From an uncultured bacterium (GTDB lineage Bacteria; Bacillota; Clostridia; Lachnospirales; Lachnospiraceae), in the NCBI GenBank assembly GCA_905215405.1, contig CAJMQE010000001.1, positions 41,996-105,995 on the forward strand: 64,000 nucleotides of DNA. Reading direction: 5' to 3'. A program made the translations under genes and the position numbers. This document shows, in pieces, positions 25,805-34,955 of this stretch (position 1 is the first letter of the stretch; each line of letters begins with the position of its first letter). The notes under the pieces were generated by a model that saw only the letters and a program-made list of their open reading frames with translations, was not told where the DNA came from and ran no database searches.

Positions 25805-26644
25805 TTATTTCTCTGGCACTGGTTTCTGGCACAGCGGACAGTATGTGCTACTTCGTCCTCCAACCGTTATCTTTTCCATGATTGCACCACAATGAGAGCA
25901 GGGCTTTCCTACCTGCCCGTAAGCTTTGAGATTTGGAATATTGCTATATTCTTTTCCCTTTCCTTCCAAATATTCCTCTGGTGTCATTTCATTGGTATCA
26001 ATTCCCCACGTAATAATTTCTGGAATTTTTTCACTCAACTTCATCCATTCGTCATCGTCTAAATCTAAACACTTTTTCCCTGGATATATTTCTGCAGCAT
26101 ATAATATTTCATCCGAATAGATATTACCAATTCCAGCAATTATCGTCTGATCATGAAGCATTTCTTTGATAGGCTTCTTTCTTTTCCCAAGTTTTATTTT
26201 AAGGAACAATGGTGTTAATCTCGGATCTGTTGGTTCTATTCCAAGCTTATTCTGTCCTGTGCAATCGTCTTCTTCATCCTTATTGAGATACCAAAATCGA
26301 CCAAATCTACGAACATCTATATACCTGATCTGATCTCCACCCGATAATGTGAGAATTAAATGTGTATGTTTTTCTATCTCATTTACAGCAGGCATAACAA
26401 GCAACTGGCCTGTCATACGAAGATGCAAGACCAACCGGTCTTCATTTTCCATATGTAAAGTTAAGAATTTCCCTCTTCGACTCATATGTTTAATCACCTT
26501 TCCAGTCAGAGCTTCTTTAAATATAGTAGCATCTGGATGTGCAATGATTTGTGTGTTTCTTATATCTACTGCTTCGATTTTTTGACCCATTATCTGCGGT
26601 TCAATAATTCTTTTTATTATTTCAACTTCTGGTAATTCAGGCAT
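25805..26644 (-). CDS. mutM: Formamidopyrimidine-DNA glycosylase (Fpg/MutM)
   Basis: 279 residues. Base-excision repair enzyme that removes 8-oxoguanine and formamidopyrimidines and cleaves the strand. The processed N-terminus MPELPEVE provides the catalytic Pro2 and Glu3; the conserved Lys is in RRGKFLTL; the helix-two-turn-helix has AGIGNIYSDEIL; the C-terminal zinc finger is C-x2-C-x16-C-x2-C. GAAGGG precedes the ATG. It is followed on the same strand by the inverted-repeat element; the nitroreductase gene ends 79 bp upstream. Confidence 0.97.
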   Translation of the reverse strand: MPELPEVEIIKRIIEPQIMGQKIEAVDIRNTQIIAHPDATIFKEALTGKVIKHMSRRGKFLTLHMENEDRLVLHLRMTGQLLVMPAVNEIEKHTHLILTLSGGDQIRYIDVRRFGRFWYLNKDEEDDCTGQNKLGIEPTDPRLTPLFLKIKLGKRKKPIKEMLHDQTIIAGIGNIYSDEILYAAEIYPGKKCLDLDDDEWMKLSEKIPEIITWGIDTNEMTPEEYLEGKGKEYSNIPNLKAYGQVGKPCSHCGAIMEKITVGGRSSTYCPLCQKPVPEK

Positions 26645-26723
26645 ATAATTTTCCCTTCTTTGCCGATTTCTTATTTTCTACTTGTATTTCTATGATTTAT
26701 TACTTCACTGAATTTCATCACAT

Positions 26724-27317
26724 TTACCACATATTTCTATGAATTCTTTTCTTATCGTACTCTACTTCTTCCGGATAATAGGCTGTATCACTTGGATAGC
26801 CAACTCCTATGATACAGGGAAGTGCATAACCACCTTTACAATCTATGATTTGGAAAATACCTCTCTGCTCCTCCATACTTGGCACATGCATCGAACAAGC
26901 TAATCCTAAATCAGTAGCTTTTAAAAATATATTTTCTATCGCGCACCAAGTATCCGCAAGATGCATAAATCCGAACATATTCTTTGTATTATATAACGAG
27001 TTCTCTTTTATGATTGGCAGAATCAATACTTTAGCTTCTTCAATCATGGACTGCTGTCTCGGAAATGCATACTTACACATATCTTCATATGGATTCTTAG
27101 GCTTTGCTGGATTTGCTGAATAATTTGTTAAACTCTGTGCTATAAAACTCTTTTTGATTTGATCATCAATAACAACGAAATCCCATTGTTTTAAATGATT
27201 ACAGGTTGGTGCCATCGTTGCAGCATCAAGCATAGCTTCAATACTTTCGTACTCAACTTCCCTATTTGAAAATTCTCTGGTTACTCTTCTTTTTTTAATT
27301 GCTTCATCTAATTCCAT
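26724..27317 (-). CDS. Nitroreductase-family protein
   Basis: 197 residues of the FMN-dependent nitroreductase fold. The N-terminus KKRRVTREFSNREVE holds the phosphate-binding Arg pattern, ATMAPTCNHLKQWDFVVI the second FMN contact region, and YALPCIIGVGYP the C-terminal flavin loop. Such enzymes reduce nitro compounds, quinones or flavins with NAD(P)H. AGAGAGGT precedes the ATG. It is 41 bp downstream of the DUF1848 gene and probably in the MarR-DUF1848-nitroreductase operon. Confidence 0.9.
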   Translation of the reverse strand: MELDEAIKKRRVTREFSNREVEYESIEAMLDAATMAPTCNHLKQWDFVVIDDQIKKSFIAQSLTNYSANPAKPKNPYEDMCKYAFPRQQSMIEEAKVLILPIIKENSLYNTKNMFGFMHLADTWCAIENIFLKATDLGLACSMHVPSMEEQRGIFQIIDCKGGYALPCIIGVGYPSDTAYYPEEVEYDKKRIHRNMW

Positions 27318-27357
27318 ATTTCTACCTCTCTTTAAGTCAGCATCTTTCTATCTATAT

Positions 27358-28272
27358 TTATTTTTTCAAAAAGCTCTTCTGTACCCCTTGTTGAATTGTA
27401 TCTGTATCTTTGATATTTCCAAGTAATAATGGTGATTCCGGATTATGATATTTATAATTTTCAAATGCTTTTGCAGGTTTCTTATTGGCATAACAATACT
27501 TACAGCCATTCATACATGTGTCATATGCACCAATATCTCTGCTCTCCATACAATGACAGCCTTGTCGCATACCTTTATGCTTTAAATCTCTGAATTCTAT
27601 ATCATTGGCGTCCCCTAATATTTCAAGTGTCATACATCCCGATGAATGAATACCATATTGTGAATAGTCACCATTCGTTCCACATGTCTGTATATATAAG
27701 CCATTCTTAGCTGCTATTTCTCCAAGACCTTTTGCTAATCTCTCTTTATCTATATCTGTCATAGAAATCAATTCAGGCATGTTCGTGTCCAGCTTTTTAT
27801 ACATCTCGACAAAACTAAATATACATCTGTCTACATAAGGTGCAATTTCTTTTGCCATCTTATCAAATGTCTGTAAATGTCTTTCTATTGTGTACTTTTC
27901 TGTCAGTAGAACTGGATCATATCTCCATACAAGTCTTTTCTTACCTACAATTCGTGATAGTTTTTTTAATGTTAAAATACTATCTTCAATACACGGAACA
28001 CCTGGTTCTATATCTCTCCCATATGCTGTGATCGTATAGTTAAAATGCGTATGAAACCTGTCTGTAATCAGGTGGAGATCTTTGAGAATTGGCGCATAGT
28101 TCTTGGAGCAGAACTCAACACAATCCACTTTATCTGGAGTTAGTTCATATTTTGTCACTTTGTTTGGGAATAACGGATTTCTAGAATACACATAACCTTC
28201 CTCAAACCTTTTGAGAAGCCAATCTGTATAATACTGAACTGTATCCGTTCTTCCTCCTGTATTAATAATCAT
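27358..28272 (-). CDS. DUF1848-family protein with C-terminal radical-SAM-like Cys motif
   Basis: 304 residues, matching DUF1848 proteins in size and in motifs: IINTGGRTDTVQYY, YSRNPLFPNKVTKYEL, VWRYDPVLL and IFSFVEMYKK, an alternating beta/alpha pattern. Near the C-terminus GCHCMES is followed by CMNGCKYCYAN, a C-x3-C-x2-C arrangement like the [4Fe-4S] motif of radical SAM enzymes but at residues about 253-260 instead of the N-terminus. Function not established. GAGG precedes the ATG at 28272; a frame start at 28290 is less likely. The start overlaps the end of the MarR gene by 11 bp, so the two are translationally coupled. Confidence 0.85.
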   Translation of the reverse strand: MIINTGGRTDTVQYYTDWLLKRFEEGYVYSRNPLFPNKVTKYELTPDKVDCVEFCSKNYAPILKDLHLITDRFHTHFNYTITAYGRDIEPGVPCIEDSILTLKKLSRIVGKKRLVWRYDPVLLTEKYTIERHLQTFDKMAKEIAPYVDRCIFSFVEMYKKLDTNMPELISMTDIDKERLAKGLGEIAAKNGLYIQTCGTNGDYSQYGIHSSGCMTLEILGDANDIEFRDLKHKGMRQGCHCMESRDIGAYDTCMNGCKYCYANKKPAKAFENYKYHNPESPLLLGNIKDTDTIQQGVQKSFLKK

Positions 28273-28723
28273 CTTGATCCTCACTTTCATTCATCAGTTC
28301 CGTCAGATTCTTCGTAAATCTTCTTGAAAGATTAATAAGTTGTTCCTGTTCTTTCGCTGTGAACATTGCCATGGCCCTATCTTCTGCCTGCGTAATATGT
28401 ACGACTGGCTTTTTGCAGTACTCTCTACCTGCATCAGTCAGTAAGAGAATCTTATTCCTTTTGTCTTTCGGATCCTCTTCTACCAAAATATATTTGTCTT
28501 TAAGAAGCTTTTTGGTAATCAGATTAACTGTTTGCTTGGAATTAAATGTTCGTTCACATATATCCCTTTGTGTCATGCCTTCCTTTGCATAATACAAAAC
28601 ATTTAGGACAAGCAATGTATTCATAAGCATTCCGTTTTTCTTAGCATATTTATCATAAAGAGCAAACTGCTCATCTCTGAATTTACAGTATAGATAAGCA
28701 TTCTTTTTATCATTTTTCGTCAT
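28262..28723 (-). CDS. MarR-family transcriptional regulator
   Basis: 153 residues with the MarR winged-helix layout: dimerisation helices at both ends, the DNA-recognition region TQRDICERTFNSKQTVNLITK, and the wing VEEDPKDKRNKILLLTDAG. MarR proteins repress neighbouring detoxification or transport genes until a phenolic or oxidant ligand binds. It is the first gene of a run with DUF1848 and nitroreductase genes, with a 14-bp palindrome 20 bp upstream of its start, suggesting autoregulation. AAGGCGG precedes the ATG. Confidence 0.92.
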   Translation of the reverse strand: MTKNDKKNAYLYCKFRDEQFALYDKYAKKNGMLMNTLLVLNVLYYAKEGMTQRDICERTFNSKQTVNLITKKLLKDKYILVEEDPKDKRNKILLLTDAGREYCKKPVVHITQAEDRAMAMFTAKEQEQLINLSRRFTKNLTELMNESEDQDDY

Positions 28724-28743
28724 AGTTACCGCCTTCTATAATA

Positions 28744-28757
28744 GTCAATTTATTGAC
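28744..28757 (-). promoter_or_regulatory. Candidate MarR operator
   Basis: A perfect palindrome GTCAATTTATTGAC lies 20 bp upstream of the MarR start, in the leader or promoter. MarR proteins bind such AT-rich palindromes of 14-20 bp. The remaining gap 28758-29105 is AT-rich; I see an open stretch of about 50 codons on the plus strand near 28838-28962 without a start or ribosome site, and nothing else. Confidence 0.45.
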
Positions 28758-29105
28758 CATATCAGAATAACATTACTTTAGAAAGAAAGCAATCTATATT
28801 CAAAAAAGACGTACGAATTACCATTTAATCCGGCATATTTATGACTGCTATTATGACTACTCGATAAAATTCGATTTATTAAAAGATGCTATAGAGTCCA
28901 GTAAGACTACTACAACATCTGACAACACAAGACCATACTTGCACCTTGCAATTGGGAGATGAGTGTTCATTTCTCATAATTTATGTACATTACATTCTTT
29001 TTCCTCAAAAAATATATCATATACGTTACTATTTACTCCGGTAAAACCACTACGTCTTTGTTCCCTTCTTGATCTGCGATAAAGCAGTATAACATTTTCG
29101 TATTA

Positions 29106-29582
29106 TTAACCTAATACTTCTTTTCTCATATTGGGATTTGCCCAGAAGATATTAATTGTTCTCCATGGATAATAAAATGAGAAATATAATATCATATGCC
29201 ATAAAGGAATTTCTGCCTGCATTCCCATTTTTAGCCCCTGCGTGAAAATCACTTTCAATGCAAAGAATGCAATCCAGATAAGAATATATTTACCATCGTG
29301 ATGTATATACCATACATCGTTTTCTTTTTCTACAATCTTTTTATGTCCCAGATAAATTCCTTTTATGAAACCTATGAAAAGAATACCTACTATATTTATA
29401 ATTTCAGCAGTCGAGTGAACTCCCGTATATTCCTTCACCAATCCATAGATCAGCAGTACTGTCATAATCACATACATTCTAAGATTAACTTTCTTTTTTC
29501 TCATTCCACCAAACATGACCCAGCATAAATAAGCAATATATATTATTGCTAACACGATTATTTGCCCTTTTTCTAAATTCAT
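29106..29582 (-). CDS. Hypothetical integral membrane protein next to TetR regulator
   Basis: 158 residues with about five hydrophobic segments, a basic first cytoplasmic loop (GGMRKKKVN) and a charged middle loop (GHKKIVEKENDVWYIHHDGK). The layout (two helices, KxY-type loop, DGKYILIWI helix) recalls the CcdC/DUF1453 membrane family but I cannot confirm this. AGGAGG precedes the ATG at 29582. It is divergent from the TetR gene at 29768 across a 185-bp intergenic region, which should contain both promoters and makes it the likely TetR target. Confidence 0.6.
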   Translation of the reverse strand: MNLEKGQIIVLAIIYIAYLCWVMFGGMRKKKVNLRMYVIMTVLLIYGLVKEYTGVHSTAEIINIVGILFIGFIKGIYLGHKKIVEKENDVWYIHHDGKYILIWIAFFALKVIFTQGLKMGMQAEIPLWHMILYFSFYYPWRTINIFWANPNMRKEVLG

Positions 29583-29767
29583 TTCTTTTGCCTCCTAACT
29601 TCATACATGCCACTTATTAAACACATGTTGCATGCCCGAGTATACTATGGTAAAGTTGATGGAACAACATCATCTCTTTGCGAAATGATACATACACAAC
29701 ACTCTGTGAAAATATGTTGCTTAGCGCATATATAATTTGCAGTTACAACTTTTAGAAAGGAGAAAAA

Positions 29768-30328
29768 ATGATGACTGATGCAAGAATCCGTTATACCAAA
29801 CAGGCTATTCGCACGTCCTTTTTTCAATTATTAGGTTATAAATCGATTGAAAAAATAACAGTCAAAGAACTCTGTGATCTGGCTGGCATTAATCGAGCTA
29901 CTTTTTATCGTTATTATGAAAATCAATATGATCTTCTTTCAATTATAGGGAATGAAATGCTTGCAGATATTAAAACTGCTATCCAAAAAAATCCGAATGA
30001 TATTGATGCACTTACTACCCTTATGTGCCATCTTTTATATCAAAATAGAAATGAATGGGTGTTACTCATGAGCCCGAATGGAGATTCCAGATTTTTATCA
30101 AAGACCATTAATTCTTTTAATCAAATTTACGATCCTGTCTGTAATACCGAGGACAAACAAATGATGTATCGTTTTATGCTGAATGGATTTACTGGAATTT
30201 TTGATTACTGGGTGCAAAACAATATGCAGGAATCCCCTGACCAAATTGCAAATTACCTTGTTAATTTCAGGCATAGACTGGTCTCTACTAATACATCCTC
30301 TCATGCATCGCGTAACACAAAGCAGTAA
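29768..30328 (+). CDS. TetR/AcrR-family transcriptional regulator
   Basis: 186 residues. The N-terminal helix-turn-helix is clear: TKQAIRTSFFQLLGYKSIEKITVKELCDLAGINRATFYRYYENQYDLL, quoted here only by its key blocks KSIEKITVKELC and GINRATFYRYY. The C-terminal ligand domain ends with GFTGIFDYWVQNNMQESPDQIA, the same layout as the fragment at the left window edge. GAAAGGAG precedes the ATG pair. Ligand unknown; the divergent membrane protein gene at 29106 is the natural target. Confidence 0.9.
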   Translation: MMTDARIRYTKQAIRTSFFQLLGYKSIEKITVKELCDLAGINRATFYRYYENQYDLLSIIGNEMLADIKTAIQKNPNDIDALTTLMCHLLYQNRNEWVLLMSPNGDSRFLSKTINSFNQIYDPVCNTEDKQMMYRFMLNGFTGIFDYWVQNNMQESPDQIANYLVNFRHRLVSTNTSSHASRNTKQ

Positions 30329-30389
30329 CTACAGGCGCACCCCCTCGACCAGTATTACTGACTTCTATATTTGAGAAGATCCATGTTCT

Positions 30390-30465
30390 GAGAAATTCAT
30401 ATTTCAGGAATTTCATATTTTAGGAATTACATATTTCAGAATTCCAATATTCGAGAATTCTTCTC
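30390..30465. repeat. Degenerate 16-bp tandem repeats
   Basis: Four to five imperfect copies of a unit like TTCATATTTCAGGAAT lie between the TetR stop and the terminator at 30501. The 224-bp gap holds no gene. Role unknown. Confidence 0.5.
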
Positions 30466-30500
30466 TTTCTGCATGACTATAAAAACTACTACATACAAAA

Positions 30501-30538
30501 AAAGAGGTCTTCAGACTTTTACTCTGAAGACCTCTTTT
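30501..30538. terminator. Bidirectional terminator between TetR and the GH43-like gene
   Basis: A perfect 13-bp stem (30503-30515 with 30523-30535), a 7-nt loop, and A/T runs on both sides. It ends the GH43-like transcript on the minus strand and could also stop the TetR transcript. A near copy occurs at 33729-33772. Confidence 0.85.
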
Positions 30539-30552
30539 TCTCTCATGTGGTT

Positions 30553-31512
30553 CTATGAATTAATAGCAAAACAGTTCCATTTGTTCCATTTCAGTACTTT
30601 ATCATATTCTCCCTCTGTAATTTCGATTACAACACCATGTTTAAATCCGTATGGGAAATAAAATTTATCTTTTACCATCTTAAGTTTAGGTGCTTTCAGG
30701 CCTTCAATTGCAAATGGTACATATCCCTGGTCTTCTCTCTTTTCACATCCGTAATAATCCATCAGCAGATATGGTTTGTGATCCCCTGCCACAAAGATTG
30801 CTGGTGCTTCATAAGCCTTCCTATCATATAACTGATTCATTTGTATATCAAATTCCTCATCTCTGACATATTTCCCCATTAAAGCAGATGAAGTCATATG
30901 AATTACTGCCTTGGGATTTTCAGAACTTTTTACAAAAAAGTGGTATGTCCCATTTTCATAGCAGATACAGGAATCCAGCGTTTCACTATCCTTCTTTTTA
31001 TAGAACAATCTTGGTTTTGAAAAAGTTTCAAAATCTTTTGTTGTAGAGCAGTATATAGAAAGTCCTGCATAGTTATCTTCCTTTTCCGTGGATGCCCAAT
31101 GTATGAAATACTCATCCTTTTTATTATCATAGAAAATACCTGGTGCCCATAAACATCCTAAATGATTATCACTTAAATCCACCAGAATTTCTTCTGACCA
31201 GTGAATCAGATCCTCCGACTTCCACATCGCCAGAGATTTGCTTCCCTTCTGAAACGCCGTTTTGATGCTTCCTTCATACTTTGTTGCTTCATTTCTTCTA
31301 AGTGCAAGATCTGTAGCCATCATAACAAATTGACTATCTCTTGTCCTAGTTATCACAATATCCCGGACGCCCAAATCTCCTTTGTCAGCTTTTATTACAG
31401 CTTTTCCACTATTGACCATTTTCCAATGAAATCCATCTCTGCTTACTGAAAAATAGATTTGTTCCCCTTCTACACTATCTGTTTCACGAAAATGTACAAA
31501 TAAATATGCCAT
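30553..31512 (-). CDS. GH43-like glycosidase (five-bladed beta-propeller)
   Basis: 319 residues with repeated beta-strand blades typical of GH43-type arabinosidases/xylosidases: QIYFSVSRDGFHW, GVRDIVI, SLAMWKSEDLIHWSE, CLWAPGIFYDNKKDEYFIHWAS, SIYCSTTKDFETFSKP. In many relatives the corresponding motifs read GVRDP and WAPE; here GVRDI and WAPG, so a usual acidic position is replaced, and activity is uncertain. No signal peptide, so cytoplasmic. The ATG at 31512 follows the TGA of the GH42 gene by one base (translational coupling); an upstream frame start at 31590 would overlap GH42 heavily. It probably trims oligosaccharides after import. Confidence 0.75.
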   Translation of the reverse strand: MAYLFVHFRETDSVEGEQIYFSVSRDGFHWKMVNSGKAVIKADKGDLGVRDIVITRTRDSQFVMMATDLALRRNEATKYEGSIKTAFQKGSKSLAMWKSEDLIHWSEEILVDLSDNHLGCLWAPGIFYDNKKDEYFIHWASTEKEDNYAGLSIYCSTTKDFETFSKPRLFYKKKDSETLDSCICYENGTYHFFVKSSENPKAVIHMTSSALMGKYVRDEEFDIQMNQLYDRKAYEAPAIFVAGDHKPYLLMDYYGCEKREDQGYVPFAIEGLKAPKLKMVKDKFYFPYGFKHGVVIEITEGEYDKVLKWNKWNCFAINS

Positions 31513-31513
31513 A

Positions 31514-33511
31514 TCACACTGCTCCCTCTGCTTTTCTCCTGACATATAAGTGAGATTCATACCCTTGTAGGACCCCGACTTTTTCCCCAATTACCAATTC
31601 ATACCCATCTGGCACCTGATAGGATGATGCATTGCTTCCATAATTCATCACAAATATCCATTGATTGCAATCGTCTTCCCGAATCATTAATTCTACTCCA
31701 TCATCCGATCTGCCAAGACTACTGATATTTGCTCCTTTGACCACATACTCCATAAAGATTTTCATCAATTCTCTTTCTGGTTCAGTCCCCACATAGTATG
31801 CTTTTCCTGCACCATAGTTGTTTTCCGTTATACATGCACTTCCAGCATAGAATTCACTTCCATAGGTTGCAAGTACCGCTGCCTTCTTTAATGTTATGAT
31901 ATCAGCCCATTTATTACCGACGAGTTCTTTTTGGGACCAGCGAACTTTTACCTGCGCATCATTAAGACAATCATACTCCAATACCTCAATTCCACATAGA
32001 TCTCCCAGCTTTCCAGGAAGTTCTCTGTCAGACATACAGATATTATGAGGATCTTTTACTCCTGTACGCATTGTTAATATCAGATGGCCGCCCTGCTCTA
32101 CGTAGTCAAAATACCTTTTCTCAAGCTTAGGATTCATAAGATACTGTAGGGGTGCAATAACTAATTTATACTTTGTAAAGTCTGCATCATCCTGAATAAA
32201 ATCAACAGGAATATTATTTTTATACAGTGCCTCGTAATACTTAGTCAGTTGCTCAATATATTTTAATTCCGGATGTTGCGGTTGAATATGTATCGCAAAG
32301 TCCTGCCTATATGAAAAGACTATTGCTACCTCACAACGAGGCATACTATTTTTCATTTCATCCATATATGGATTCATTTTCTCAATCAACTTCTGTAATT
32401 CGAAATATCTTCTTCCCGGATTACCGCTATGAGGCAATATTCCATGCCAGTACTGCTCTGTTCCCGCTGTACAGGTTCTCCACCTGAAAAATACAATACT
32501 ATCAGCACCATGCGCAATTGATTGAAATGCCCATGTAGATAACTGCCCCGGCGCTGGATTTCTCCCCATCGTCTGCCATCCCGTAATACCTGCCTGCTGT
32601 TCCATGATCCAATAAGTCTGGCCTTTGATTCCTCTCATTAAATCAAGCCCTGCGGATAATTCATAATTCTTTGTGGTTACTGACAGCCCCGGATATTGAT
32701 CATGAGATACAAAATCCAGTTTTTCACCCAGATCAAAATAGTCAACAACGTCTGAAAATCCCATAAAATTATGGGTAATAAAATGATTTGGACATTTTTC
32801 CCTAATAATATTGATTTGCATTTGCTGGAAATCAACGATCAAATCTGAGCAAAAACATTTCCAATCCAGCATTGCTGATGGATTCTCGCCTGCTGCTGTT
32901 ATTTTCGGTGTAAAAATCTCCTCAAAAGAATTATATTCCTGGCTCCAGAAGTATGTTCCCCAGGCTTTATTTAAGACATCTATCGATCCATATTTTTTCT
33001 TTAACCACTTCTGATAAGCAGTTCTACAAGAGTCACACATACAAAGATCCTGGTGACTGTTGCCAAGTTCATTGTCGATCTGCCACCCAATTACATTCGG
33101 ATTGGTGGCAAACTGATCCGCCATAGCTGTTACGATCTTCGCAATGTAACGTCGGTAATTCTGATTTGATTGGCAATCATGATGCCTTCCACCAAAACCA
33201 CGGGTAATTCCCTGTTTATCCACAGGTAAAATATCAGGATACTTATTGACCAACCATGCCGGTGGTGCTGCTGTAGGCGTTCCTAGAATAGCTTTTATGC
33301 CATACTTTTCTAAAATGGCCAGAATGTCCTCCAACCAGTCAAAACAATATGCTCCTTCCTGTGGCTCCATCTTATGCCAGGAAAATTCAGCCATACGCAC
33401 TACCTTAATCCCCATTGCTTTCATTAACCTGGCATCTGTTTCCCAGCGTTCTTTTGGCCAGTGCTCTGGATAATAATCAGTTCCAAAATGTATACTGCTG
33501 TAATCTACCAT
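31514..33511 (-). CDS. GH42 beta-galactosidase (or alpha-L-arabinopyranosidase)
   Basis: 665 residues, normal for GH42. It has a TIM-barrel start FGTDYYPEHWPKERWETD, acid/base Glu148 in WQIDNELG, nucleophile Glu304 in YWIMEQQAG, and the zinc-cluster cysteines of GH42 (Cys114 region and CMCDSC). Trimerisation and C-terminal beta domains follow. No signal peptide, so it acts on imported galacto- or arabino-oligosaccharides. An in-frame ATG at 33541 is rejected in favour of the ATG at 33511, preceded by GGGGAG at about 9 nt. It is co-transcribed with the GH43-like gene, from the promoter at 33676-33705. Confidence 0.92.
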   Translation of the reverse strand: MVDYSSIHFGTDYYPEHWPKERWETDARLMKAMGIKVVRMAEFSWHKMEPQEGAYCFDWLEDILAILEKYGIKAILGTPTAAPPAWLVNKYPDILPVDKQGITRGFGGRHHDCQSNQNYRRYIAKIVTAMADQFATNPNVIGWQIDNELGNSHQDLCMCDSCRTAYQKWLKKKYGSIDVLNKAWGTYFWSQEYNSFEEIFTPKITAAGENPSAMLDWKCFCSDLIVDFQQMQINIIREKCPNHFITHNFMGFSDVVDYFDLGEKLDFVSHDQYPGLSVTTKNYELSAGLDLMRGIKGQTYWIMEQQAGITGWQTMGRNPAPGQLSTWAFQSIAHGADSIVFFRWRTCTAGTEQYWHGILPHSGNPGRRYFELQKLIEKMNPYMDEMKNSMPRCEVAIVFSYRQDFAIHIQPQHPELKYIEQLTKYYEALYKNNIPVDFIQDDADFTKYKLVIAPLQYLMNPKLEKRYFDYVEQGGHLILTMRTGVKDPHNICMSDRELPGKLGDLCGIEVLEYDCLNDAQVKVRWSQKELVGNKWADIITLKKAAVLATYGSEFYAGSACITENNYGAGKAYYVGTEPERELMKIFMEYVVKGANISSLGRSDDGVELMIREDDCNQWIFVMNYGSNASSYQVPDGYELVIGEKVGVLQGYESHLYVRRKAEGAV

Positions 33512-33675
33512 TTGTGTGACTCCCCTCTGATCCTTATTCACTTGTTTGATTTAATCTAGTTCCAGTTACTCTTTAATCATCTGACCAGAATATATATCAG
33601 TTAACTGCCATATGAAATTTAATCCAGTCTTTCTCCCCTTGGTTCAGCCTGTATAATTTGTCTTCTTTACTCAAT

Positions 33676-33705
33676 ATTATACGCCGCCTTCATCTTTCAT
33701 ATCAA
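33676..33705 (-). promoter_or_regulatory. Promoter of the GH42-GH43 operon
   Basis: Minus-strand TTGATA (33700-33705), 18-bp spacer, TATAAT (33676-33681). The leader to the GH42 start is about 160 nt; no riboswitch fold was recognised in it. Confidence 0.6.
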
Positions 33706-33728
33706 CGCATAAAATACTACTTTAATAC

Positions 33729-33772
33729 AAAAAAGAGGTCTTCAGACTTTTACACTGAATACCTCTTCTTCT
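33729..33772 (-). terminator. Terminator after the dehydrogenase gene, near copy of 30501
   Basis: It shares about 45 nt with the terminator at 30495-30544 apart from a few substitutions that leave a mismatched stem (GAGGTCTTCAG against CTGAATACCTC). It lies about 90 bp after the stop of the dehydrogenase gene on the minus strand. Confidence 0.65.
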
Positions 33773-33860
33773 CTCTTAATTCCATTTATTATAAAAAGGA
33801 TTAGCCCCGTATTCCTGCTTTGAGGCACTGCTAAACACTACTTTTCCATACCTTAATACA

Positions 33861-34877
33861 TTACGCACGTTCCTGGATTTTTTCCCAAGTCGTCTCAAGC
33901 ACTGGAACACCATCCTTCTCTGCCTGAGCACGTTTCGATAAAACGGTCTGACCAGGAATTCTGATCTGTGTTCCTGAGCCATCCGGTTCACTGGCAAGAT
34001 AAGCCTGCTGTGCTTCCATAAGAAGCTGATCTGCCTGCTCTCGATCTGCAACAGCTGCACAGTTTATGGCAATGAACATTTGCGAATGGCCTGTTTCTGT
34101 ACCCTTTTCTCTCTTGACCTCATCGATCACAGGCGTACTCATACCGAGACTGCTGGCCACACATGCCATATCCATGATCATTGCAAATGCACTACCTTTC
34201 CAGTAACCTGTCTGAATCAGTCTCTTGGTCTTTAGCACAGTCTCTGGATCCGTCGTCAGCTCTCCATCTTCATCCCAGCCACATGGCATAGGCATCTGTT
34301 CGCCTTTCTGCTTTGCGACTTCCATCTTTCCATTTGAGAACTGACTCATGGCCATATCTACCATCACTGGACCATTCGCACTTGGAACAGCCATAACGAT
34401 TGGATTATTTCCCATTCGTACATCTTTCGCACCCCAGACTGGCATATTTCCACTTGTATTGCTCCAACAGATACCGATCATACCGGCTTCTGCCGCTTTC
34501 CATCCATAGCGCCCCGGACGCATCCAGTGATTCGAATGACGTAATGATACACATCCTATTCCATGTGTCTTTGCAAGTTCAACCGCACGATTCATTGCTG
34601 CATCCGCATTCAACACCCCAAAGCCAAAGCCACCATCCCAGACCTCTAACCCTCCAAAGCCTGAAACCTTTGTCATCTTTCCATCCAAGCAGACTACACC
34701 TGTTTTGATCTCGTCTACCAACCTTGGAAATCTGTTCGCTCCATGTGTTGCACTTCCATCCATGGTATTTTCCGTAATGATCCTTGCGATCTTGGCAGCT
34801 CTTTCTTTATCGCATCCAGCCTTTTCCAGCCCCTGCTGCATCACCTGTATCATTTCATCTTTTTTGATATATAACAT
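33861..34877 (-). CDS. dlgD: 3-dehydro-L-gulonate 2-dehydrogenase-like (LDH2/YiaK family)
   Basis: 338 residues of the LDH2/MDG2 oxidoreductase family, an NADH-binding fold unrelated to Rossmann enzymes. The match in landmark segments to E. coli YiaK (DlgD) as I recall it is strong: the catalytic HGANRFPR, then LRHSNHWMRPGRYGWKAAEAG, ICWSNTSGNMPVWGAK, SNGKMEV and GYWKGSAFAMIMDM. It would reduce 2,3-diketo-L-gulonate to 3-dehydro-L-gulonate or act on a similar 2-keto acid from ascorbate or uronate breakdown. AGGAGG precedes the ATG. Alone between terminators, so probably monocistronic. Substrate is by homology only. Confidence 0.82.
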   Translation of the reverse strand: MLYIKKDEMIQVMQQGLEKAGCDKERAAKIARIITENTMDGSATHGANRFPRLVDEIKTGVVCLDGKMTKVSGFGGLEVWDGGFGFGVLNADAAMNRAVELAKTHGIGCVSLRHSNHWMRPGRYGWKAAEAGMIGICWSNTSGNMPVWGAKDVRMGNNPIVMAVPSANGPVMVDMAMSQFSNGKMEVAKQKGEQMPMPCGWDEDGELTTDPETVLKTKRLIQTGYWKGSAFAMIMDMACVASSLGMSTPVIDEVKREKGTETGHSQMFIAINCAAVADREQADQLLMEAQQAYLASEPDGSGTQIRIPGQTVLSKRAQAEKDGVPVLETTWEKIQERA

Positions 34878-34955
34878 CTCAATCCTCCTGACCGTATCAA
34901 TGCTTCTTTCGTATTTACTATTTTATTCTTACTTACAATTTATACTTTATTTATT

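Noticed and set aside
28838..28962. Short open stretch reading like a protein tail in the 28758-29105 gap
   Set aside because: No start codon, ribosome site or recognisable domain; at best a decayed remnant.
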